The notes under the pieces are model-generated. The model saw nothing but the letters and a program-made list of their open reading frames with translations. It did not search any database and was not told the origin of the DNA. A DNA stretch of 64,000 nucleotides from assembly GCA_026874595.1 (NCBI GenBank), contig CM049320.1:12427964-12491963 (forward strand). Reading direction: 5' to 3'. Position numbers and translations under genes: made by a program. Position 1 is the stretch's first letter, and each line of letters starts with the position of its first letter. Shown one piece after another: positions 26,101 through 37,161 of the stretch. The stretch comes from Sipunculus nudus. Taxonomy: Eukaryota; Annelida; Sipuncula; Golfingiida; Sipunculidae.

Positions 26101-27836
26101 CTTCCTGCAGACTGGTGGTGCCACCTGTATTTTTCGATTTTTTACGAATTTTTTTCTCTATTTTTGAGACCTTTAAAAATGTGAACATCTGTTAACAAGG
26201 CACAAATCATAAAGACTGGACTAAGAAAACTTAATTCTTGACACACTGAGAGGTCCATGAAAAAACTCCTTGGAAACCAGAAATTAGGTCTCTGTTACCC
26301 ATATCCTTTGAGCTATCGGGCCCCAAAGTACCCCCCAGAATAGTAAAAAATTTCATACAAAAACTTCAATATCTCAATAACTACATCACTGATGGTCTTC
26401 ATTTTTGGCATACATATTGATCATGAGATGTTTGATCAGTTCCTGCAGACTGGTGGCGCCACCTGTACTGTTTGATTTTTTACGATTTTTTCCTCTATTT
26501 TTGAGACCTTTGAGGATGCTGTCATCTGTTAGCGTGGCACAAATCGTAACGACTGGACCTAGAATCTTCATTTTCGACAGACTGAGAGACCTATGAAAAG
26601 TCTCCATGGAAACCAGAAATTAGGTCTCTGTTACCCATATCCTACGAGCTATGGGGCCCAAAATTACCCCCCAGAATAGTCAAAAATTTCATACAAAAAC
26701 TTCAATATCTCATTAACTACATCACTGATGGTCATGATTTTCGACATACATATTGATCATGAGATGTTTCATCAGTTTGTGCAGACTGGTGGCGCCACCT
26801 GTATTTTTCAATGTTCACGAATTGTTTTCTCCATTTTTGAGACCTTTAAGGATGTAGTTATCTGTCAACAAGGTACAAATCGTAACGACTGGACCTAGAA
26901 TCTTCGTTCTTGACACACAGGGAGACCCATGATAAGTCTCCATGGAAACCTGAAATTTGGTCTCTGTTACCCATATCCTTTGAGCTATGGCACTCCAAAG
27001 TACAGCTCAGAATAATGGAAAATTTGATACAAAAGCTAAAGTATCTGAACAACTAATGCAGAGATAACCATAATTGTTTGCATGGATATTGATCATGGAG
27101 TGTTTCATAAGTTTCTGCAGACTGGTGGCACCACCTGTATTTGTTCGTTTTTTTTTTACGAAATTTTTCTGTATTTTTGAGACCTTTAAAGATATGAACA
27201 TCTGTTAACAGGGCACAAATCATAAAAACTGGACCAAGAATCTTCATTCTTGACACACAGGGAGACCCATGAAAAGTCTCCATGGAAACTTGAAATTAGG
27301 TCTCTGTTACCCATATTCTTTAAGCTGTATGGGTCCAAAATACCCCCCCCCCCCCATGAATAATGGAAAATTTGATACAAAAACTGCAGTATTTCAATAA
27401 CTACAACACTGATGGTCATGATTTTCGGCATACATATTGATCATGAGCTGTTCCATCAGTTTCTGCAGACTGGGTGTGCCACCTCTATTTTTTTTTCAAA
27501 TTTTTACGAATTTTTTTCTTTTTTTTGAGACCTATAAAGATGTGGTTATCTGTCAACAGGATACAAATCGCAACAACTGGACCTAGAATCTTCATTCTTG
27601 TCATGCAAGGAGGCCCATGAAAGGTGCCTGTGGAAACTTGAAATTAGGTCTCTGTTACCCATATCCTTCAAGCTATAGGACTCCGAAGTATCCCTCAGAA
27701 TAATGGACAATTTGATACAAAAACTGAAGTATCTGAACAACTAATGCAGAGATCACCATGATTTTTTGCATGGATATTGACCATTAAGTGTTTTTATTAG
27801 TTTCTGCAGACTGGTGGAGCCACCTGTATCTTTGTA
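20130..27836 (+). repeat. 337-bp satellite, about 22 monomers, three subtypes in higher-order arrangement
   Basis: Monomers share GACTGGACCTAGAATCTT, GGAAACCAGAAATTAGGTCT and a GGTGGCGCCACC or GGTGGTGCCACC palindrome, and repeat every 336-337 bp. Three subtypes differ before and after TTTTGAGACCTTT: A (GAGGATGCTGTC), B (AAGGATGTAGTT) and C (AAAAATGTGAAC). Order from 20440: C A B A B C A B C A C B C A B C B C A B, then two decayed monomers (around 27175 and 27525). Copies of one subtype are almost identical while the array edges are diverged. Repeated short open frames here are artefacts. Confidence 0.93.
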
Positions 27837-28999
27837 TCTGCCAAAACGAAGTTTTGCGGATACTTTGTTTTTGACCGAGTTCCTCCGCCGTGGCGGCGTT
27901 CGTTTCCAGAGAGCTCCTCAGAGACTAATGGACCGATTTTTCCCAAACTTACACCTATTATCGGGTCACATGTGAACTGGTGCCTAACCAATTTGCATTG
28001 ACCTCTGACCTTTCCTCTCTATCCAGTGTCCATTTGTGGGTCTGTTTCCACTCATAAACCCTCATATCTCGGGAACCGTTTGACCGATCAGGAAATAAAA
28101 TTGATACAAATGTAGCCCTTGGATTGCTTTATAACATACACAAAAAATGGTGGCGCCACCTGTAACCATGTTTGCACAGTGTCCATCTGTTCATCTGCCT
28201 TGGGTTAAAATCACTCATATCTCTGCAGTGAATTGACTAATTCACCTGAAATTCGTCATGTGTATACATCCAGGATAGCTTTCTTGATTTTATGACAGGT
28301 GGCGCCACCTATGTTCACGTTCACGCTGATGACATCCAAGCTTATATCTCGGGAACCGTTTGACCGATCAGGAAATAAAATTTATACAAATGTAGCCCTT
28401 TGATAGCTCTGTAACATACACAAAAAAAAGGTGGCGCCACCTGTAACAATGTTTGCACAGCGTCTGTCTGTTAGTCTGCCGTGGCCTAAAATTACTCATT
28501 TCTCTGTAGTGGTTCGACATAACTGCCTAAAATTTTGCAGGTTTATACATCGTGGACAGCTTTCTTGATTTTATGACAGGTGGCGCCACCTACATTCTAG
28601 TTAACGCTGGACACATCCAAGCTCATATCTCAGGAACCATTTGACCGATTGGGCCAAAATTGTGCATGTGTTTAGATCTCACATAGGTCTTTATCATACA
28701 CAAAACTGGAGGGGTTACCTGCAAAGATTTTTGCACGGTGTTTGTCTGTTTGTCTGCCATGGGCAAAAATCGCTCATATAGTGGTTTGACTTTTCTGCCT
28801 AAAATTTTGCAGGTGTATACAACTTGGACAGATTTCTGGATTTGTGGTAGGTGGCACAACCTACATACACATTTAGGCTGCAGACATCCATGCTCATATG
28901 CAACATACCTCACTCTATTTCCCCTTGCCACTCAATCCATGCCTCACTATCCGATTTTGGCAGATACATGTAGTCACTTGTCGGTTACCCGTATTCTAG
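27837..28999 (+). mobile_element. Helitron-like family A, longest copy, inserted in the satellite
   Basis: Starts TCTGCCAAAAC with hairpin partner GTTTTGCGGATAC; ends with CCGTATTCTAG before T. The hairpin arm before it is worn (GTAGTC...GGTTAC). Satellite sequence stops at CACCTGTATCTTTGTA and resumes after 28999 with TTTTAAAAG...CTCTATTTTTGAGA, so the empty site is A/T without duplication. The core holds four exact GGTGGCGCCACC motifs at about 28147, 28300, 28431 and 28580. Confidence 0.8.
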
Positions 29000-29238
29000 T
29001 TTTAAAAGTTTACACATTTTTCTCTATTTTTGAGATATATAAATACAGACTAAATCTTGACCTGTTTGTTAATCTGTTTGATGCTTCAGTTGAATGGGTA
29101 TATACTACCATTCTGGTGATAAAATTTCCTTTTGTGAATCTCTTCCCAGTCAGCTGAGCGTCATGACCCATGGGTCACTTGTTTTTAGAATTCAATTTCC
29201 TAGTACAAGTCACGACTTCTGCAACGACTTTTACGGTA

Positions 29239-31410
29239 GTTAAATGTTTTAATCTTTTTTCATTTGATTTAGTTTGAAAATGGCACAGTTTAATGTAAAA
29301 TTTAGTTTGAATTTCTCATAGATAGGTGAGTAAAATAGCAAACAACAAATTTGCCTTTATAGATTCATTATAATCTCACTGGAAGATATTTTTTATTATA
29401 ATTTCACCTAAAGTAAACAAAAATTAAAATCTCATGCAGTGTTAAGTGCATTAAGGGTTCAGTGGTTGATAACATAAGCTTTCATTGGAATCTTTCTAAG
29501 GCATTTTGATTGCAAATTTTATCCACATGACTTACTGTGTTAACACCTAAACACTCCCATGACTGCTTAGTATTACAACGTCCATTAGATGTTATGGGGC
29601 TGTTATGGGTACATAGATGTCAAGACCTGAATATATGGACAAGCATGAAGTGTTGTTTCATTGCCTTTCAGGTGCCTTGATTAGTACTAAAACTTACCAA
29701 TGTCATGAATAGGTAATAATTGCGGAAAATCATCAGAGGGAAACTATGATAAGGGATTTCACATGCTTGCCAGTACCACACCAACATAAAATGATTAATA
29801 TACTGTCTGTGTTGCATATTCATTCCCATCATGCTCTTTTGTGGGTCAGAGGTTAAGATGGTCCCTTGACATTTTAGACACTCTCTGATTGGTCAGAACT
29901 TCATGGAGAATCAGACCAATATACTAGACAATCAGGAAGCTTTCTCTGAACAGTAACAAATCAGAAATGTCTGATTTAATGGGAAATTGGATGAAAGTAA
30001 AGGAATTAATGTAAAAAAAAAAAATAGGATAAAATGAATCCCATGGATGATGCATGCATGCATTGTTATAAGCCATAATGAAAAAGTCACTGCCTGCTAT
30101 GGAACACAAGTTCTAGCTACATAACCATGGTGTTGATGTGTAATCCATAAATAATTGATAAATTTCATTTTGAAACTGATTGATGCTTATACAGCAGTGT
30201 GAAAACTTGGCTGTCAGTGAATGATACAATGTTTGTGTTATAGAAAATTTCTGAATTAACTCATGAATATTTAAAATTAGCCAATTTTGAAGCAAGCTCG
30301 TCAAGTTGAAAGTGTATAGAAATAATTTCTGATGTAGATAAATATTTAATTATGAATGAAAAAAATACAAGATAAAAATGCAAAAAAATGTTAGAAAAAT
30401 ACATATGTAGTATGCTTAGCTTGAATGAGCAAGTATGTTCAAGAAATTTTCCATGACAGTATTTTGCTCAGGAATGATGATTTCCTTAAGTTTAAAATGT
30501 AGCTCTGTTTTTTGTTCTAATACTCACGAGGAAAAGGGAAAAATCTTGCAAGCAGAGGGATTACATTTTAGGTCATGTCTCAAGGGAATGTTTAAAACAA
30601 GGTGTTACACATGGGACCTGAGCAAAACCAGCTGAACTTGAAGTAAACAGCAATAACGGCCGTCATTAGGGATTGTAGTGGTATTTATCTTCGCTAGAAT
30701 AGTTACGTTGACCCCACACTTGGCCGAGTACTTGACATCAGATTTATCAGGTGGCCCCAAGCAGACCCTGAGTATTTGGAGGGAAGATGGGGCCGGTGTC
30801 AGGGGGATGATTGGCTGAGGCATCAATTCTGATTGGATCATGTCGAGGACGTGAACATCCCATGATTCACTTATTCTCATTGGGTTTTTCTGGTCTCTGG
30901 TCATACCGTGGTATTGTTCACTCATTTCCCCAGATTGGTCGTGAAAAATGGCTGATAAATCTCCAGCTGGGTTTCAATGGGTCTGCCCGGGGCTGACACT
31001 TGACGCACCAATATCATTGGTTTTCTTCATTGTCAAACTTCTTAATTATTAAAGGGTAGATTTTTTAATGTTTGATGACCATTTTCATGCTAAAATAATG
31101 TGATATATCTGTCAGTGACAAATGTTTTTATGGCCATTTGCATTCAATTTATGTCTGCCTCATATGTGAGGATTTTCTTGAGTGTTTAACTGATTTACTG
31201 CCCAGTAGGCAACCAAGGGCCACTGTATATTGGCACCTGGAACACCTTCATTTGGCTCGATTTTCTGAGGTCTAACATATTGCATTTTTTTATTTTCAGT
31301 TCAAATAATTCCATTTTGCTAAAAATACTCTCTCTGGAAAACTGATGAAATTGGTTAAAGATGCAGTTGTAACCTTACTATATCAAAATTTGTAAGAAAC
31401 ATATATAAAT
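29239..31410. other. No gene; possible regulatory patch at 30640-31020
   Basis: AT-rich overall. A less AT-rich block near 30640-31020 holds five ATTGG (inverted CCAAT) strings. No exon or RNA recognised. Confidence 0.45.
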
Positions 31411-31475
31411 TAAACTTAATATATATATATATATATATGTTATATATACATGTATATAAATAAATATATATAGTG
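31411..31475. repeat. TA-rich microsatellite
   Basis: Runs of TATATA with interruptions. Confidence 0.9.
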
Positions 31476-31749
31476 GAATACATATGCCATTTGAAAAAAT
31501 TAATGGGCTGTAGAGAGGCAATCAAAAAGGTAAACTAATGCCATTGGCAGTGGGTTTGTTATGTGTCAGATGTTTCAAACCACTGAGGTTCCCAGCTCAT
31601 TAAATTTGATTGATTTCTTCCTACTGATTAACTCTCTCGTAAGCTCAAATGCTCACTTACTTGATGCAGAAATAACAGAACGTGACAAAGAAAGGAAATC
31701 CCTGATCAAACAAAACTCTGCAGAAAAAGGACAGGACGTTCTTAGCTGC

Positions 31750-32045
31750 CATGATGATAATGATTGATGGTTATAGTGATGGTCATCATAATTGATAACA
31801 ACAAAGCTGATGACATTAATAATGATGAAGATGATGAAAATGATGATGAAAGTTGTGATAATGACCATCATTGATAACAACAAAGATGATGAAAATTAAG
31901 GTAATCATGACCATGACAATGATGAGAATGATGACAATGATGATGATGATGACAGTGATGGTACAGCGACAACTTTAATGATGTTGATGATGATGACAAC
32001 AATGATGATGATAATGATGATGATGACATTGATCAGATGATGACA
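31750..32045. repeat. Degenerate (GAT)n / (GATGAT)n microsatellite
   Basis: Dense GATGAT, GATAAT and ATGACA triplets over about 300 bp. Confidence 0.9.
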
Positions 32046-32234
32046 GGAATCACAAATGTTCCTGGATGTCCTGGCCCATGCAGCAACAAACTGACATATA
32101 GATAAGCTTGAAAACTTTCTATAACAAATGTGACTTAGGAATTTCTTTTTGTAGTATTTATAATAGAGTATATGTCCCTCAGAGCTTGTTTCCCACTGTA
32201 TAAATCTTAATTACTATAATTGAAGATTTTGGTG

Positions 32235-32462
32235 TTGTCCAAAAAGCTTTTTTTTCTGCTCTAACTGTGGATACATGTTCCGTTGCCTCCAATATCTCCC
32301 AACAGATAAATTTTCTCGTGGATGCTGTCCTAGGAGTACTGTCATGTTCTATCCCCACTATCAAACCCTGACATGTTTATTTCTCCCAGTTTCTCGAAAC
32401 ATGTCATGGGGGCTGCTATTTCTGTACACACTGAAACCTGAATGTCACAGGTCTCATGTCTA
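32235..32462 (+). repeat. Dispersed repeat family D, copy 2
   Basis: Collinear with 8905-9130; see that entry for shared blocks. Confidence 0.65.
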
Positions 32463-33093
32463 AATAATGGTTAAAATACAGCCAGTGAATGTTAAAAACC
32501 GGGCATGTGTCCTGATATGGTTAACAGTTAGATATAGGGTTAGGATGATATCATTTTTCTCTATCTTGATAATGAAATAGAATTTAATTAGTGCGATATG
32601 TCATGGTATTTCAATATAATTATCTGGCAAGAGTACTCCAGCATTTGTCACCAAATCACAAATGTCGGTGCTATCTGCCGTGTCCGACTACTTGTAAGTG
32701 GGCAAATCGCCAGTTTTCAGAGAATGTGATTCTGTCAGTTTGTCTACCACTGTAATTTTGAACATACCAATATTAAAATAAATGTAACCCTTGAAAATAT
32801 ATATTGTCTGAACACAGAAAGACCCTGGTGATGTTATAATATTTTGATATTAACCCCAAAATGGCAAGTGTTTGTTCCAAAACTGTGGACAAATAAGCAT
32901 ATCATGATATCACAATAACAGAGAAGTTAACCATACAATTATCATAGCTGTCAGATATCATGATAAGCCAAGATATCAGTCATTGTCCCAACCCTAATTA
33001 GGTATAAATAAAAAGAAACTAAATAACAATTAGAATCTTCACTCAGAAGTAAATGAAACCTGCAGCTCTTTTATCACCATTTGCTTCAGGAGA
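32463..33093. other. No feature seen
   Basis: AT-rich; nothing supported. Confidence 0.5.
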
Positions 33094-33116
33094 CCCTTAC
33101 GAAAATGAAAAGTACT

Positions 33117-33418
33117 CACATATATGTGCCTTATATTTCCCATATAAGGGCCTTATATGTCCCTTATATTTCCCATATAAGTGCTGTGTATGTGAGTTAT
33201 ATTTATATTGCAGCTATATGTTTAGCCAGGCATAGTTATATGTGAGTTATAAGGGAGTTGTATGTTTGTTATATGTCAGCTATAAGGGAGTCACACCTAA
33301 AGCTATTCTCTATATTTCAGTTATATGCGACTTGTATGGGAGATGTAAGGTAGCATGCACATGAAGGAGCTCTGTATATGTCAGTTATATGTCAGTTATA
33401 TGTTTATATACTTTGAGG
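33117..33418. repeat. TATATG-rich minisatellite, left arm of element 2
   Basis: Degenerate 10-11 bp units such as CCTTATATGTC and CAGTTATATGT. Confidence 0.85.
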
Positions 33419-33419
33419 C

Positions 33420-36400
33420 TTTTTGTGCTACAGGATAGGACTTAGAAATTTTCAAAGGGAACAAAAATGCTGCAGAAACTTCTAAGTCCCAACTCTTTAT
33501 GTTTTTCAAACAAAATGAAGTAAACTGAATAAATAATGAAGAAGTATGATAATATGGGAGTCAAAATAACCAGCTTCCTCAGAATTTTAAGTATATTGAA
33601 AAATGATACTAATAATTAGGAATTATATTCTGCTACTTTTTTATCTGATTTATTCCTTAAGTGATGTAAACATTTAACACTAGTATTCATGCAGAAAAAG
33701 ATAATTTAATCAAAACACAATATAAAAATACATATTGTTTATATTTTGTGGCATTTATATATTATAAGAAACATTATTTCTTTTGGATTCTGTAGTTTAT
33801 ATACAAGTACTTCAGAATCCCGTTACCACTGATAACTACTTCATAAATACAGAATATTAAATTGGGTATTGATGTGGTATGCTACTGATCAATTATGGTA
33901 AACCCTAAACATTATCCTAATATTTCATTGGATTTATAATTATATAGTTCTAACAGCTAAAACACACCTGCCTTTAAGCTGTAAAATATTGTCATACAAA
34001 ATCAACAATATTTATCAAAGCATTGTTATTTTACAAAAACAAATGTCTGCATCCTTATAGTGACAATAACCAGAATTCTTCAGGCTCAGTAATGAGTAGT
34101 AATACTGTATTCACAGATATATGTAACACCCCTCCCCCCCCCCCCATGACTATTACTGATAAGGCCAAGGTCTATAGCTAGCTGTCTCAGCTGTACTTGC
34201 TGTGTTCCCCGGGACAAAGAGATTGCATTCCTGTGTGAATGACAACATCCGGTAACCGTTGGGATCATATTTGGAACAAGCTGGGTTTGTCAACCAGAAG
34301 GGGAATTTATAGCTGAAAAATGTCTCATTGGTGAGTACTCTTGCATTATTTCAGTTCTTTTTGCATGTTTAAATCAGTGATAGTATAAAGATGACTTTCA
34401 CTCATCTTGTTTTGCCCTGAAAATACACAATTATGTGTTTCATTCTCTATTAGGTGGTCCATATTTACAAAATACCAGCTCCTGTCAAAAGCTAAAGCTG
34501 TTGCCTCTATTTAGTGACAATGTGCATGTTCTATACATCAACATAAAGCTAAGAACATGCCCTTTTTAGTGATGCTATTTGTAGTTGGGTGTACATGTTG
34601 ATGTAATTTCTGAATATCCCTGTGACATGATCACATAAAGCTTAAGTGCTAGAGTGCTCAAAAGTCATAAAGTGGTTAAGAATGGTTCATTTCACATGCT
34701 CAAAAGTTTTTTTTTTCTAAAAAAAAGTAAACATTTTTTAAACACTGTTGCTCATTGCTGGTGTTATACAATCTGTATCAATTTTGGTGGATGCTTTGAA
34801 ACACAACCATTTTTGGATCAAATTGAAGCACAGCCGCATGAATCATTATTTGTGGCTGATATTTGGCCCAAAACAAGGTCAATTGAGATGTAAACAGAGA
34901 ATCCACCAAGTCCGTTTCTTCAGAAGGCATTAGTTCGATCAGTATAAATTGGCAGTTTTAACATGTTTTAGGCCAGAATAAGGCCTACCAATAACAATTC
35001 ATGTGATTGTGATTAAAGAGAGGTTTGCTGTACCTTGTCCAAACATTTCAACTAGTCATGTAATTTTTACTTTGGAGTCAATCACACAAATGCCATTAAA
35101 TTAAGCTTTATTTTTGTAATTTTGTGTGTGTCATAACCACCACTGAATTAAACATTGACCCTGTCCCATAAACACAATATGTTTCACAACAATCCATGAA
35201 GTCATTCATTTGTATGAATTTAATCAGAATGTGACATCAGAAGGTCAAGGACACTCATGCATAGGTTTAATTATATGAGCATATGTTTATTGAACTTGGT
35301 TCCTTGACTATTTTTCATTTAAGGTTTCATCGGACACTACACTTTGTTTCACAAAGGATGATTTCATTAGGTACTCTTTTGATTCCCAAAGAGAAATCAA
35401 ATCCGGTTCAATTTACAGGTTAATCAAAAGTGGATTTTTTTGGTCCACCTTGAATGATTTCTTAGTGCCATTTCACCATTAAAGGTCAAGATGTCATTTT
35501 TAACATTACTGACAACCAATATATCATTGATGTACTGTTTTAGTTCTTTGATTTGATGTGAGGCCCTTTTTTAGTCCATTTGTCTACTTAAATGTCAAAA
35601 TATACAAGACTCCATGTTCTTAATTATTTATTTCCAACAACCTTTGTTTCTATGATTTGGTTTCTTTACTTTTCTTAGAACCAGTGTGAAGAAATGGTGG
35701 TAAAAGTATAAGAATAGCCTAGATATCTCCAGCCCTTGCAAGAACTGTCTGGTAAGCATATTCAGTTTATTATATAAAGTAACATTTTAATCTTTTAGCA
35801 TATAGGCAATGTTATGATTTGTAAGTTTTTTTTATCAAATAGCTGGAGCATACAATATCTGAAGTAAAAATTTGGTGGTTAACATTTATATATTATGCTT
35901 GCTTACATGTTAAAATTGTTTCAACTGAGTAACCTACTTTCTGAACCTACGAGCATCTTTAGGCCACAGTATCTGTCCTGTGACCAGTATATTTGATAAT
36001 CTGTATTGTTTGTATATATTCTGCAAATAAACTGGAAAACTCTTCCTGTGTTAGTGATTGAGAAGTCCAACTCTATTTACTTATAATCCTAAATGTTAAA
36101 CAGGCATATTTTCAGAACATTTACAACCCCTAGATAGAGAGCAGATGTACTTTCAGTGAAATAAAAGTCTTTTCTTTTTTGACTTGTGGGTTGCCTCCAG
36201 ATAAGGTAAACTAATGTTAATGTTAAGAAAAGCAATACTAAGCATCAATGTGAAAAGATTATCTTTAAGCTTATTTAATTAAATAATTACTGTGAGCAAT
36301 AATGACTATATGTGTATACTAAGACTGGTAACATTTGTTTTTACAGGTCAAACAGGAATAGAAGGAAAAAGATTTAGAGTGTGGCAAGGGTGTATATTTC

Positions 36401-36775
36401 CTTCCAGCCTTCATTCTCTAAAATGACAAGACTCTCAAATCTGACTGAACCATGGAGTGTTAAAAATCTTATGAAAAATATTATTTTCAGTTTACAAATG
36501 TGTAAATAAACATTAATTTTGGATACTGTGTTTCATACTTTTTTGTTTCATGTGTTTGCGTCCATATGACTGTATGAAGTTGATGACCCCCAGTGTGACT
36601 GCAGGCAGGCTTTGATTTCAAGGAACTGCACAGTGCAAGAAGCTCACCACACAAAAACACACACACAAACCTTTATTTCTATGAAATAAAGAAAAGAGTA
36701 AACACTTTTCAAAACAGAACATACAACAGAAAATAATTGAGCTTTTGACAAACAGCACTGAAGGTGCATACACTG
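33420..36775. other. Interior of element 2, no gene seen
   Basis: AT-rich; a C-run near 34132 and short open frames only. If element 2 is not real, this is plain intronic sequence. Confidence 0.5.
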
Positions 36776-37147
36776 GACTTATATGTGAGTTATATGTCAC
36801 TTATAAGGGACATATATGGCACTTATAAGTCCCATATATGTCACATATATGGGAGTTATAAGGCACATATATGGGACATATATGGGAGTTATAAGGCACA
36901 TATATGGGACATATATGGGAGTTATAGGGGACCTATATGTGGAAGCCTTATAAGTGACATATAAGGCCCATATATGTGACATATAAGGCTCCTACCTAAT
37001 TTGCATATAAAATCCATATACCAGACATATATGTGACATATATGGGAGTTATAGGGTTGGATATAAGGGACATATATGGCACATATATGTGCCTTATATG
37101 TGCCTTATATGTCCCATATAACGTTCACATATATGGCACTTATAAAA
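36776..37147. repeat. TATATG-rich minisatellite, right arm of element 2
   Basis: Units such as CACATATATGGGACATATA; a 33-bp higher unit with GGGAGTTATAAGG repeats around 36860-36930. Spurious open frames rich in Tyr, Ile and His come from it. Confidence 0.9.
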
Positions 37148-37161
37148 ATTTTCGGTAAGGG

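Larger units (their letters stand above)
20061..29190 (+). mobile_element. Hairpin-ended repeat element carrying the 337-bp satellite
   Basis: Left head is a 13-bp stem AGCTCAGCTGACT / AGTCATCTGAGCT with a 3-base loop (20064-20092, one mismatch), followed by TCCGTCTGTCCGTC repeats. The right end has AGTCAGCTGAGC, then the palindrome TGACCCATGGGTCA and CTTGTTT. The satellite array lies between. End hairpins with a tandem core fit Helentron-associated elements such as bivalve pearl elements; this is inference. Confidence 0.65.
18750..29236. mobile_element. TA-flanked DNA transposon, probably pogo/Tigger-like, with nested insertions
   Basis: Perfect 24-bp terminal inverted repeats begin CCGTAAAAGTCG at 18750 and mirror at 29213-29236. 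TA flanks both ends. Inside the left end, AAGTCGCACC recurs near 18786 and 20030, a subterminal pattern like that of Tigger elements. The body 18774-20060 has a short open frame from 19522 (MADSAVLNQIRQ) ending at a GTACGT donor-like site, possibly a remnant of the transposase. From about 20061 to 29200 the element is filled by another repeat. Family assignment is inference from ends and target site. Confidence 0.75.
33094..37161. mobile_element. Inverted-repeat element 2 (CCCTTAC ends) with TATATG-rich arms
   Basis: Left CCCTTACGAAAAT at 33094 and right TTTTCGGTAAGGG at 37149-37161 are inverted copies. Similarity continues about 35 bp inward into ACATATATGTG. Both arms consist of short tandem repeats in opposite orientation. 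Interior 33420-36775 has no recognisable gene. No target duplication found. Shares the CCCTTA start and layout with element 1. Confidence 0.55.

Noticed and set aside
20664-26607. Repeated 60-73 codon frames (starting METFHRSL, MAYILIMR, MTHRETHD)
   Set aside because: They recur because the satellite monomer recurs. They lie on both strands of the same DNA and show no domain.
28738-29157. 139-codon open frame
   Set aside because: Spans the 3' end of a Helitron-like copy and satellite sequence; coding is not plausible.
36764-36982. Tyr/Ile/His-rich repeated peptide frames on both strands
   Set aside because: Product of the TATATG-rich minisatellite.
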